From Azadirachta indica (Eukaryota; Streptophyta; Magnoliopsida; Sapindales; Meliaceae), in the NCBI GenBank assembly GCA_022749755.1, contig CM040452.1, positions 248,001-312,000 of the forward strand: a stretch of 64,000 nucleotides of DNA. Reading direction: 5' to 3'. Made by a program: the position numbers and the translations under genes. A model generated the notes under the pieces. The model was not told the DNA's origin and searched no databases. It saw nothing but the letters and a program-made list of their open reading frames with translations. Below are positions 10,735 through 22,146 of the stretch, one piece after another. Numbering within the stretch: the first letter of the stretch is position 1; every line of letters begins with the position of its first letter.

Positions 10735-11190
10735 GAACGGTATCCCAAATTGGAAAAACAACAAAATTCTTGGAAACCACGTCGATGGACCAAGAAAAAT
10801 CAATTGCTTAAGAAGATGGAACATGTTCGTCTAAGGTCTAGGAGAAACCTTCCTGATCATGGTAGGTTCATTAGAAAAACTAGAGGAAAGAGTAGCGCAA
10901 AGGAACGAGGTCCTCGTAAATTTTGTGCTACATGTCTATCTAGTAAGTCTGCTTAGAACTGTGATTACTACTGGATATGCAGAAAAAAAAGGTCATTATG
11001 TTGATAAATGTCCTGATAAAAAGAGGAAGAAGACGAGTGTTCAATTATTAGAAATCGATATAAAAAGTCGATCATCGATATATGAACCTATATGGGAATA
11101 CAAAATTAGTTCTGATGACGAATTAGTCTCCAAATTAATTTTCGAATATTCAGAGGAATCTGACATAACAAGTTCTGAGGAAGAAACTTA
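10735..11190 (+). pseudogene. Pararetrovirus capsid-like fragment with zinc knuckle, copy 1
   Basis: A Lys/Arg-rich segment leads into a CX2C pair (10924-10935) and then a CX4HX4C knuckle ending near 11010, followed by an acidic Ser/Glu tail (11095-11190). This arrangement is known from pararetrovirus coat proteins. Two breaks are private to this copy: a TAG at 10954-10956 between the cysteine pairs, and an eighth A in the run at 10983-10990 that shifts the frame just before the histidine. About 695 bp of upstream coding DNA present in unit 2 is deleted here near 10667. Confidence 0.55.
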
Positions 11191-11199
11191 AACTTCTCG

Positions 11200-11870
11200 G
11201 TTAGAGAATTTCAAAATTCATACTTTCATGTGAGAAATGAAAGTGAAAATGAAGATGAATTGGTTCCAATAGGAGATATTGGAGTTCATTTGAACAACCG
11301 ATAATTAATTCTAATACTAATTATTCGGATGCTTTTGAAAATCCTAATACTTGGATAATTCCTAAGTTAACTCCTAAAGAGGTTTTCAAAAGAAGGTCAA
11401 AATAGAACTTTTGTGCAAAAGAAATCGAGAATGTACATGAACAATCAATTAAGGTTGAATTGCCTCAGTCGAGAGAAGGCGATTATTCTTTCAAATGAAC
11501 AATGGCTTAAAAGAATTTATGCACTTGCTAGAGGCAAGCAAGGTCATAATAAGTTTAATTATATACAACTCGATACGGTGCAAATACGCGTTTGCAGCAT
11601 TAGTGTTGGGAAAAGATTATTTTGAAATGAAACAACTCTTGTATAAGCTAGCAGATGAATTGCTTAGCATGAAGAGAGCAAAGTCTACCTTGAAGAAGAA
11701 GAAGAAAAGGCTACTTTTTTTTTTCAAGATCAGATGGTTCAAGGTTGGTAATGGCAGGTAGATATCTTACAAAACAAGTGGTAGAGAAGACTGTATGCTT
11801 TAAGACCTTGAACGATTTATTAACAGATTATAGATCGGAGAACTCATCACTTGTTATTTAAACAATGATG
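11200..11870 (+). pseudogene. Downstream coding remnant of the pararetrovirus, copy 1
   Basis: Readable but broken coding text continues past the capsid-like part. One frame around 11440-11620 (LKRIYALARGKQGHN) is also visible in unit 2, and another runs to about 11760. No domain was recognised. Unit 2 is cut off at the position equal to 11605. Confidence 0.3.
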
Positions 11871-13087
11871 ATTTATTCAAATAATTTAATTGACTTATTC
11901 ATCTTATGGCAAATTTTCTCATCAGTGTTATGCTTTGAACTGAAACTTTAAAAGTTAAAAGACAATAAAGAAAAGTACAATCATTATAGATATTAAAAGA
12001 TAGGTGAATTATAATTATAATTATAATCTCAATAGGTGGCTACTATTTGGGAAAGCAGCTGAAGTCAATATGCATCAGGGTAACACACACTCAAAAGTCA
12101 GGCATACATGATACCCAAGTTGAACTACAGCCAAGGGACGAAAGTCATGGCCTCTTCAGATCATATGGTCGGGCAAATAATATAGCCGAGATTGGGTGCG
12201 AAAAATAAAACCCGATCGAAAATAACTGGAACTAACTGTAACTTTATGGGTAACCACCCACCATCCCACCTTCTGTTATGAGTGATTATGACAGAAATCA
12301 GTTCATTTTAGAAGTTATAAAAACAAGACGGTTGAAAGAATAAATTAAATTATGCACATTTTGACTAAGGCAAACCTCTACCAAAATTACGATTCACATG
12401 TTAAACTTATACAAAACATTTTGCTAATTTAAGGACCGGATACCATACGCCGGGAAACCGGCAATTCTCTTAACGTTTCTTTTTTGCAGGGGAAGAAGAA
12501 TTCAGACAAAGATTTGATGACCAAGATTTGTTGTTTGATGTCTGAATACTCGTTTTTCCGGTATCAACAGCTATAAATAATTCAATTAAAAAACGAAAAC
12601 AAAATAGAATTTCGTAAGCAGGAACCAGGTTAGTCCATGATCCTACTCAGCTAAACGTAGTAAAATGAAACGAAAATCAAGAAACACTTAGTTGAGAGTT
12701 CGATGAAAGCGGGTACAATTTTTATTTTAAAAATTGATTTAACTTTTTGTATTTTATATTCCACAAAACAACGTCATACTGTTAGGTAGGGTCAGGAAAT
12801 AGGATTCAATTTTGCTGTGACAAACTAAGTGATAAAGATCCTTCACTCCTACCACCATTTTGTGATTGGTGCATGGTTGGTATTTGGGTTTAAACTCCTC
12901 CCAATAATATGCAGAGACTAATTTTTTTTTTCCAAAAAAAAAAGGTAGAAATTTTCAAATTAGTCACATATTTTTGCTAAAAATTTTCAAATTAAATCTA
13001 ATTAAAACTGTTATTCTCAATAAATTTATAAAATATTATCAATAAATTGTATAAGTAATGTGTAATTTTAAAAAAAGATACTCCTAA
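11871..13087. other. Gene-free DNA present only in unit 1
   Basis: No coding frame or known repeat recognised. Base composition is less AT-rich than its surroundings between about 12050 and 12650. Unit 2 lacks the whole 11606-13087 stretch, joining directly at 37258. Because coding text of the viral remnant continues into it here, loss from unit 2 is more likely than insertion in unit 1. Confidence 0.5.
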
Positions 13088-14547
13088 AATTTGAAATATT
13101 GATCGATACCCTTAGAAACACTATTGTTAGGAATGTTTTGAAAAATAATTTTAGAAGCACCCTGACATATTTAGTAAAATGATAAAAAGCGTGTAAGGTT
13201 TATATATTATACAAAACTGCCTACTGATTCTAAACTTTATATATTAGGAAAAGAGTAATACTCTTAGATTTTTAGAGAGCGTTATACACCCCTCAGTTTT
13301 GAGAAATAGGAAGATACCCTAAACCTAACTTAAGTAAGTTTGACTTATTACGAGATTATTATTTTAATCCCTAAATTTAATCCAAAAAAAAAAATAAAAT
13401 ATATTTATTATTATTTTTTTTAATACCTAAACTTAATCAAAATCACAAAATAAAAATGTTAAATTTAAAAATATTTATTTTTTTTTATTAATTTTGAAAA
13501 AATTTAAAATAAAAGATATTATTTACCTAAACTAAAAATGCTGCTGATAAATTTGGATAAAATTATACGTCAAGATGCTCCTAAACTTTTTATTTTTTTT
13601 ACTTTATTAGTAATGATTTAGTATTTAATATTCATAAGAATTATTAGATAAAATATGTATAATAATTTAGTTAATATATGTTTAAAAATTATATTAGTTT
13701 TATTGTATTTTCTTAAAAAAATTATCAAGCACATAATTAATATAAATACAAACTATGTATATTACAAACAAAGATAATTAAATTCTCTTTTAAATTTTTT
13801 TAATCAAAATTAAATTAAACTATTAAATAAGGATATACAAATATTTCTAATTATCCATTCTATTGATACAACACTAAATTTAATTCATATATTTATTTTT
13901 TATTTTATTTATTTTTTTTATTTTATTTGTCAAAAATAATATTTGCATTTTTTTAATAAATTTTAATATGGTAAAAAATTTTTCAAAAGTCGGAAAAATG
14001 TACAAGAATATCTAAATAAGTTTAGATAACCATAAATAAGTATTTTATGGTGAAAAAAGAGAATAATAAATTATAATATGTTAATTAGATTTACTATTGT
14101 GTCAATAAAAAATTATAAAATTTTCAATATATTAAATAAAATATTATATATATTTTTCTTAAAAAATTTTATCATCAATACATACTCAATTATTAGCAAA
14201 AAAATTAAAAAAAAAGATTATGAGCATTTTAATATATAATTTGTCTAAATTTATTATTATCATTTTAATTTAAATAAATAATTTTTATGTTTGTAATTTT
14301 TTAAAAAATAATAAAATAAAAAAATCTCGTTAAGTTTAACATTTTACTCCTTAATATGTTTATGGATAAAAATATACATAAATAAAGATTAAAGAGGATT
14401 GTGTAATTGTTTAATAGTTACTGACCAATGATTGAAGCATCCGAATAAACCAAATAAAATAAATCATTAATAATGGCATCACCTGAGAGACGTTTTTTAT
14501 TTTAATATAATAATTGCACATGTCAAATTAGATATTATCGAGCCATG
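13088..14547. other. AT-rich gene-free DNA, unit 1
   Basis: Long A and T runs and no supported gene. It opens with a motif of about 65 bases (TTGAAATATTGATCGATACC..) that recurs at 37265 and, diverged, near 55988 outside the array. The matching stretch in unit 2 is 37259-38788. Confidence 0.5.
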
Positions 14548-16845
14548 AACAATTGACAATCAAGTGTAATGACAGCAAATGGAAAATAACAAATGGGATA
14601 ATGTTATTTTGGTCCCTAATAGTTTAGAAAATATCACTTAAGTTGATATGTCTCACATATTAGATAGAAACATCCTCAAAGTTTATAAAAATCATCACTT
14701 AAGTTCAAATTATTTCGGTCCAAGTCACGTAAGTCTCTTTATCAAACTTCCGTCAACTATTTGTCATTAGTGTCAGGAGAGGTAATTTTTAATTTATCCC
14801 TCATTACATAATAATCTTTAATTCGACCCCAAAATTAATGAAAGTAATCATATTTCTGTTACACGTTAATTTTTATCCTTATTTTAAACAATTATGAAGA
14901 TAAAATTATATTTTTATAAAACTTAATTAAGAAAAAATAATTCTTTATTTTTTCATCTTCCTTATTTTTCTTTCCTATTTATATTCTTAATTTAGATAAA
15001 AAATAATATACAACAAAAATAATTTATTCATGTCTCTTAATCTTAATAATAGAATCAATTAATTGAACTTCAAAATAATCTAAAACTAAAAAAATCTTAA
15101 TTTTAATTTGTTTTATATATTGTATTAGATTTTATCTAAAAGAATAACTCTTGAATAAAAAATTGTTAGTTTTTTTCAATATAACACATACACTTATTTA
15201 TATATTAACTATATTGAAAGTCAAATTTAAAAAATTATTATTATTAGTAAAAACAAGTATCTTTTATAAAGTTTTATTTTGAAGAACAAAGGAATGAGTA
15301 TTTTTATATTTTTCTACCCAAATTAACATGATGTAAAAAATGTTATACCTGACATATTTTTTATTTTTTAATATTTTTAGTGAATAAATAAGTAAATAAA
15401 TTGTTAAAGTTTGATAGTAAATAATGTTGACCTTAGTATTAAACAAACACATGTTATGATGATTACAAAATATACTGCCCATTGGAGTCAATGAAAAAGG
15501 GAGACATGCATAAACAAAGAAGTTGAAGAATCAAGAAACAAGCTTGGGGTATTCATTACATTAAGGGTGGCAATTCGGGTTCACAGGTCGTGTTCAAATT
15601 GTGTTAAACAGTTAATCGTGTCAGCAGCTTTCAACCCAAACATGACCAATTTATTAATTGTGTCAAGAATCCTCAACCCTAACATGACCCATTTATTAAA
15701 TGGGTAACACAACACGACCCATCAACTTATTTATTAATTGAGTAATTATGTCGAATTAACCCATTTATTGTTCTGGTAATTAGGATGACCCATTAACCAA
15801 TTTAATTTAAATGAAAAAAACCGTAATTGTAAATATTCGAACTCAAGACCTTTATTTAATGTAATTTTGATCACTAAGTTACAATTATATTTTTATTTGA
15901 ATTGTGAATGGATTATTTATTTATATCATGTTTTAAGTTCTTTTTATATTATAATGTTAAATTATTGTAATGAAATTATTGTTAAAATAAAAATCACAAG
16001 AAATTTATAAATTATTTGTTATAAAATTATGGTTATCAAATATTAAACTAAAAATATTTTAATTTTATCGTATTTATAAATAACTATTAATTTTTAACAT
16101 TAAATTAAAAATAAGTACATTTAAAACTATTAAAAATAATATAGCATTATAATACAAAAGGACCTAAAATATTGTAATATATAAGTATATAGTGAACCCA
16201 AAACTTAACCAAAAAGTGGTAGTAGTTTAACGGATAAAAAAGTCACATTGTGACCTTGAAGACTTAGGTTTGAATCTTAATGGTCGGTATAAGTTAGTGG
16301 GTTGACACAACCCGTTTACCCGAATAATAATTGTATCATTAAACGGTTTAACGAGTTAACATGACCTGTTGAATAATAATTATGTTATTAAATGGGTTGG
16401 TAGGTTGGAAAGAACAAACTCGAACACGACCCAATTAATAAATGGGTGATACAAATCCGATCCGACACGATTATTAATCTTGTCGATTTAACTCAATTCG
16501 AAACCGAAATTTTTTGTATTAGGTTCGTGTCGTGTCCGCAAGTTGGGTCCAAAATTGGCACCCCTACATTACATATCTCTTTATGTATGCTTGTGTGTTT
16601 AGGTTTTGTAATAATTGTATGAGCTCATAGTAATTTGTATAAATATTATTTTTGCAAAATTTATTGGTTGAAAATATTTTTGGTTATCAAAATAGATTGC
16701 TTTAAAATATTTTATATGAACCAAAAATGCATGTTTTTAAAACAACAAAACTGAATAAGAATACAAACTTTTGTAAACTAAAATGCAAGACCTTGAAAGT
16801 TAATAGGACTAAAAAGTAAAGTTTTTAAAAAACAGGTTACTGTGA
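14548..16845. mobile_element. Second, truncated inverted-arm element with nested hAT, unit 1
   Basis: The left-arm sequence and LTR-like core start of the 5878-8690 element recur here (14555-15561 and 16575-16845). The homology ends near the word GGTTACTGTG, so the right part is missing. A hAT element interrupts it at 15562-16566. The unit 2 counterpart is 38789-42078. Confidence 0.55.
15562..16566. mobile_element. Non-autonomous hAT element with 8-bp target duplication, unit 1
   Basis: Termini are TAAGGGTGGCAATT on the left and, inverted, TAGGGGTGCCAATT on the right, typical of plant hAT elements. CATTACAT occurs immediately on both sides (15554-15561 and 16567-16574), and the related element at 6850 shows the empty site. 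The ends are rich in short repeats of CGTGTC/GGGTC type and of ACCCATTTATTAA. No transposase frame is present, so movement would have depended on an enzyme supplied from elsewhere. Confidence 0.85.
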
Positions 16846-19800
16846 ACTTACTTTTACGTTTCACACTATAATTTATAATTTGAGTTTAAAAAGTGGTTTA
16901 ACCCCACTTGTTCTATTATATAAATTATCTAATAAAACAACGTATTTTTTACTTTGGTTTGAGCTGGAGCCCAAGATTAACTTTGATGTATCAACAATAT
17001 TTAAGCAGTTTCTTTTGGCAAAGTTGGCAGAGTTGGGCTTGAGTTAGTAGGAGCAACTTTAATTTAGAGTTTTTTTTAATTTATCTCTCTTTTTGCTTTT
17101 TTGTATGTTATGCAAAAATTATTTTTTATTTTTATATGTAAAAACTATTATGTCCATATTGATGAAAAATGATTATACCATTTCGGGAAATGAACATATG
17201 CCTTCCTAAAATTTGTAAAAATAACAGTTATCGTGGAGTTTGGGGATGGACCAATGCCAACCTGCAATTGGAGGAAATAGAAAAATTAATACCCCGTTTA
17301 ACTTAGACCTATTAGTTGACTTTATAGGTTATTATTATTTTTATTTCTAAATTTTTAGTAAAATAATAAAATCAAATAATTTTTTCAGCTAAAACAATTT
17401 AGTTCTCATTATCCACCATACGCTAAAAACTAAAATGTTAAGATTAAAAGTTACTGTTCTAATTTAAAATAACAAATTAAAACAGTAACTTTTTTAAAAA
17501 AATGTTAATAATAATTAGGACAAACCTACGTACTAATATTTCTAACTCTCTTCTTTTATTTTCTAATAATATTTTGACCTGTAATTATCTAACAAAAATG
17601 TAAACAAAACATTTGCAGACTCGATTAATTTAAATCAAAAAAAAACATATAAAAACACATACATATTATTTTATAACGTGATAAGGTGATAACAGTCATT
17701 GCATTAATGAATTGGAACTTTTATAGCTGTTTTTAAAATCATTGAGACTAATCAATTTAATAAACCAAAATTATAAGGTTTTTTTTTTAAATATTGTTAT
17801 TTAGTTAAAAATTTAAATTTGTCCAAAATTATTTCATTTTGATTAATCGTAAAAAATTATGAAATAATATAATAAATATTAACCCAATTCCTTCCATAAA
17901 TACATTAATTGATAAATTTATTTAATTCTTTTTTAAATAGAAGTAGTAAATCTTATCACATGTTGAAAATCTTATCACATGCATTAAGTTATTTTTCAAT
18001 CTCAGATATGTTGAAAATCTTTGGATAAAACTTTGAAGGAATAGATGAGAGGCAAGTATGACAGCAATATATATATATATATATTTTTATTTATTTATTT
18101 TCTTTTCCTTCAGGAGTTATAGCTATATAAAATTGTAACTATTTCCCTTAAATAAGGGAAGTGCTCCATTTTTTTAATACAGTCATTTACCTGTGAAATT
18201 AAATATACGGAAATACAAGCGGATGAAATGTATTATAATGATTCAAATGCTATTTAACTATGTTTGCTTGTAAAATTGTCAAAAATGTGAAGCTGAAAGA
18301 TACAGAAGATGTCCACTACACGTGGTGGACAAAAACAAATAATTTAATGCTATTTAATGTCTGTCGCTATTTTATTTATTTTATAATTCTACTCATTTTT
18401 TTTTCTCATGGTCGGTGGGCTATTTTTATTTCAATGAGTTCTTTCTTTTTTTATACATTTTAATATACCATTGTTGTTCGGGGAAACACAAAATAGCCTC
18501 TAGACTGGGGGAGGTTATTACGTATCCGAGATGTTTCACAAAATTGGTATATACCGCCTGGAAATTGTGGTTTCATTAGATTGTATATCATCATTTTTGT
18601 CCTTATGTTTTAGTAAAATAATACATGTCGACATATATTTCTCAATTTAAATAATTTAATCCCTTTATCTATCCATAGTATACCTGAAAGTAAAATGTCT
18701 AGTGTTAGAAAACTGTTATTCTAATTTATTATGTTCATAAAATTCGGGAGAAAAAAATATTATTATTCAAAAACCATTAATTCATATCTCATTTGTTAAT
18801 TTTTTTTTTTACTTTCTCAGTAATAACTTAATATGTAATAATTTAAAGAGGTTTTATATGAAACACGTTTAATATTTTAATTTATATATTTATTTTTAAA
18901 TAACAATATAATATATATCTAATTATCAATATTATTAACAAGGTTTAACAGTGATTAATTTTTATCAGGTTGAAAGATATTTGTCGAATCGTGAATTGTA
19001 TCACGGAAGTTGTCAAAGTGACTTGTTGAAGAAATGCGAAACGATTCAAATAACTCCAGCCGTCCATTTTCTTTGAATATAGATTTATTATAATAGAACG
19101 AGTAGAGATACCAAAAATTTGAAATGGTTGATGCTGACATTATGAGATAATTGGGAAGAGCAAAAATAAAAATAAATGACAATAATTGTGAGTGTTTCTT
19201 TTTTTTTTAAAATAAAAAAATTGATGCTGACGATAATGAAATAATTGGGCAGAGCAACGAAGTATTCTTTATTAAATAAATAAAGAAATAAAAGATACCC
19301 TCTATTCCTTCGATTCCATCATCTATTTCCAATACAATATTCAAATTTTAGTTTTATATAATTTATTCATGGAATTACGATAAACACGTCCTTAAAATTG
19401 GATGAAAATATAAAGTGGTGTTACAGTTTTTAACTTTTGAAAGATACCTTCCAACAATTTGAAATATTAAAATATACTTTCTAACAACAACTAATGTAAA
19501 AAAATGATTTAAAATTAAATTATATGTGTTTAATAGATCACTTAAATATAAATATTTGGATCTTCATCTTGAAAATATAAATTTTTTAGTCAAGTGGTGA
19601 CTCAGCATCTTATCATAGTAGATTTAATTTCATAAAATTATGTTCAAATTTAGGAGAGCACCTAAATTAAAATATAACTGAAATCGCGTGCTCATTAATA
19701 TAAATTTTTTAAAATTTTATGTTTCAATTAATACTAATAATATTATAAAGTCATAATGTCTGGACGGAAACATGTTAACGATTAGTGCAAGATAACCAAT

Positions 19801-20536
19801 ATAAAAAATGCAATTTTAGTTAGAAGAGAATGTCAAATTGCCGACTACAATTAGTGCAAGGTAACCAATATAAAAAATTCTTAATGCAAAATTTTAAAAT
19901 TTTATTTCGAAGCTCTTAACTTCCAGAAAAAAGGTTAGCCTTTCACATCAGTAATCTCCAAAAGTATTAGCCGTATCTTTTATAATTTTTATAATAATAT
20001 AAAAAAAAATTTCCGATTTATATGTTATTTATTTTATTTTTAATTTTATTTTTAATATTTTGTTACTTGATAACATCTTTAATATATGAGATCATATAAA
20101 ATGCATATTTATGTGTAAATCCCCTAGTGATATCTATTTTTGCTAACAAGTGATATTTATTTTTGCTAATATCTATGAATACTGATCGTTGCTATTAATT
20201 GTTTTTGTTATTTTTTTATATGTAGTTTAAAAATTTTATTGTGAACAAGAAATATTGTCCTTTGGCATTATTGTGGGAAAAATTTACTCAATTTAGGGGT
20301 CAAAATTCGACTAGTTGAATATTTGAATAAGTTTTGAAGTGTTTTCAATGGCCTTCAATACTATTACACTTTTAAATCTAAATTGAACTTTCACACCCTT
20401 TTAGAGTTAGAGGAAGTAAAGCCTACCACATCTCTTAAATCTTACTTGGTGGTCCGAGAGTTGTGATGTTGCAACCTTATGAAATTGATATAAACTTGAA
20501 TTGGAGGGATTCGCTACTGTTGCTGTTCTTCCTACA
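16846..20536. other. AT-rich gene-free DNA, right part of unit 1
   Basis: No supported gene. It contains a TA run (18068-18083), a hairpin TTCCCTTA-AA-TAAGGGAA (18143-18160) and a 20-bp near-palindrome around a CACGTG core (18311-18330). There is also a direct repeat of about 30 bases starting GATTAGTGCAAG (19780 and 19850). Unit 2 carries only one copy of that last repeat. Unit 2 lacks about 16758-17430 and about 70 further bases near 17450-17515. Confidence 0.5.
18311..18330. promoter_or_regulatory. Near-palindrome with central G-box (CACGTG)
   Basis: GTCCACTACACGTGGTGGAC pairs with itself except at two central-flank positions and contains the CACGTG core bound by plant bZIP and bHLH factors. 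It is unchanged in unit 2 (42876-42895). No gene is attached, so a regulatory role is conjecture. Confidence 0.25.
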
Positions 20537-21750
20537 ATATTCAATAAAGCATAGGACCTAAATTATGAGTCCACGATGTGTGTGAGATTAAAATAGTCCT
20601 AATACCAATGTAAAAAACACAATAATTTAAAGATAGCTCGCAGCTACGGCAACACTGGATAGAGTTGCCTATGGCATTATTCAATACCACTACTTTCGGC
20701 TTGACGGATCCTAAGGCTACAAGAAAGGTATTTTTAAAGTTTAAGGAAAACTAATTTGATGCCTACAGATGCAAGATAGATGTACGGACACTAGGGTAAT
20801 GTCGCATGTTACTTTCTATGGCAAAAAGTTGCCATAAAGTATGAATTATTAGGCATTCACTAGCCTAGACATCGAAGAGGAGATGATGTTGTCTTCAAAT
20901 TGTGGTCTCAAGGATTTTAGGATGATGTTTTAAGATCTCCTCCTTAAACATGGAATAATACTTTCTTATATAGTGAATAATGTGTAATTATAATAAATAT
21001 AACTTTACCTTAAACATGAAATAATACTTCCTAATATAGTGAAACAATTATAATAAATACAACTTATGTAAATCTAGTTTAATGCTAGTTGTCTTCGATC
21101 TAAGATAAGTCAGGTACATGCCATTTTAGTGAAAAAGAGTTTGAGACAGAGTGGACCCAAACTTGAAAGCAAAAGAGGCAAGAGCGAGAGAGACCAAATA
21201 TAAATAAAATGAGCTAAGCTAAGCTAACTACTGCTGATCAAGAATAATGCTAGCTCAGAGAAGAGTAAAGCAAGTTATTATAACAGGAGAAGAGGAGTTT
21301 AGTAATTGAATGACAGTAGAGAAGAGCAAAACATTATGGATAGGTCGGTATTGTTGTTTCAATATTGTGGGGACAGAACATGGAAGGAAGGGCAAATCAG
21401 AGAAGACTGAATACACTAACACAGTATAGCTAAAAGCAAGAATTGCAGTGTACTAAGCCTGAATAATGAAAGTAGTTTTATAAGTCATTTCTTGCAGATT
21501 TGGGTATCTATTTAGTTAGTTTATTCGTTTATTTTATAGGTTGGATTTCTTATGGAGGGTGGTGCCTGAGTAATGCCACCTTATCACGGCATATGACACG
21601 ATCTGTGTTTCTTTCTTACTATTCTCTTTCTCTTCTTTTGTATACTCTTTTCTTTGTTTTCTCTTTGAATTTTGAAAAATAAAGAAAAAATATTCAACTC
21701 AATTAGTACATCCCGAATTCTTTTCAATCAGGAAAGGGTAATGACATACC
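20537..21750. other. Gene-free flank of the Copia insertion (unit 2)
   Basis: Almost identical to 1-1212. No gene seen. Confidence 0.6.
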
Positions 21751-22134
21751 TGTTGGAAGGTGGAAGGTTTGCTAAGAATAATTATAAACAAGGAAGGAAG
21801 GAAAAGCTCACAATTTTATTGATTTCTAATTTTTTGGCTTGACAAACAATGGAAGAACTCATCCCTATTTATAGTACGACACCTCTTTAACCAATGGTTA
21901 AGATTATGCTAACACACATCTAATCTAATGGTTACAAATCTTCTTATAGAAATATGCATAATAATATCTAGATATTTACTATATTTATCTAGATTTTATT
22001 ACTAAATATCTACATATTTATTTCATAAATATCTAGATTTTTTTTATAAAGTTTTAGAAATTGGGTTATATTATTGTTAGGCCTAACTTGCAAGCCCAAT
22101 TTATTTTGGGTTAAATCAAGTTTAATTTCCAGCA
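21751..22134 (-). repeat. Copia 3' LTR, copy 2
   Basis: 384-bp LTR, nearly identical to 1213-1595 and clearly different from its own partner LTR. Confidence 0.9.
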
Positions 22135-22146
22135 CCCCCCTTTAAA

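Larger units (their letters stand above)
8700..11870 (+). mobile_element. Endogenous pararetrovirus (Caulimoviridae-like) remnant, copy 1
   Basis: Old integrated viral DNA in sense orientation. Visible parts: a TATA-type promoter (8784), a Met-tRNA-like primer site (9180), a leader rich in inverted repeats (9300-9425), a small coiled-coil frame, a 41-residue frame starting at 10272, and a capsid-like frame with a cysteine/histidine zinc knuckle followed by an acidic tail. This order and the knuckle-plus-acidic-tail layout are typical of plant pararetroviruses. No reverse transcriptase or protease block was found, so only the 5' part of a genome remains. All frames carry stops or frameshifts. 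Genus not assignable by eye. Confidence 0.6.
1..20536. repeat. Tandem segmental duplication, unit 1 (TPS-less)
   Basis: The opening bases recur at 20537 and 45029, and nearly the whole stretch can be followed base by base in unit 2. Content in order: gene-free flank, Copia element, short flank, junction at about 5877, inverted-arm element, pararetrovirus remnant, AT-rich DNA with a nested hAT element. Unlike units 2 and 3 it has no terpene synthase. It keeps about 1.5 kb (11606-13087) and about 0.7 kb (16758-17430) that unit 2 lacks. The phase is arbitrary, because the window starts inside the array; the true unit edge is unknown and more units may lie to the left. Confidence 0.9.

Noticed and set aside
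11871..13087. Unit 1-only DNA as an inserted element
   Set aside because: Viral coding text continues across the left edge (11606-11870) and no terminal repeats or target duplication were found. Loss from unit 2 explains it better.
18260..18463. 67-codon open frame next to the G-box palindrome, repeated at 42825
   Set aside because: The unit 2 version is shifted near its end, the C-terminal part is low-complexity Phe/Ile, and no domain is visible.
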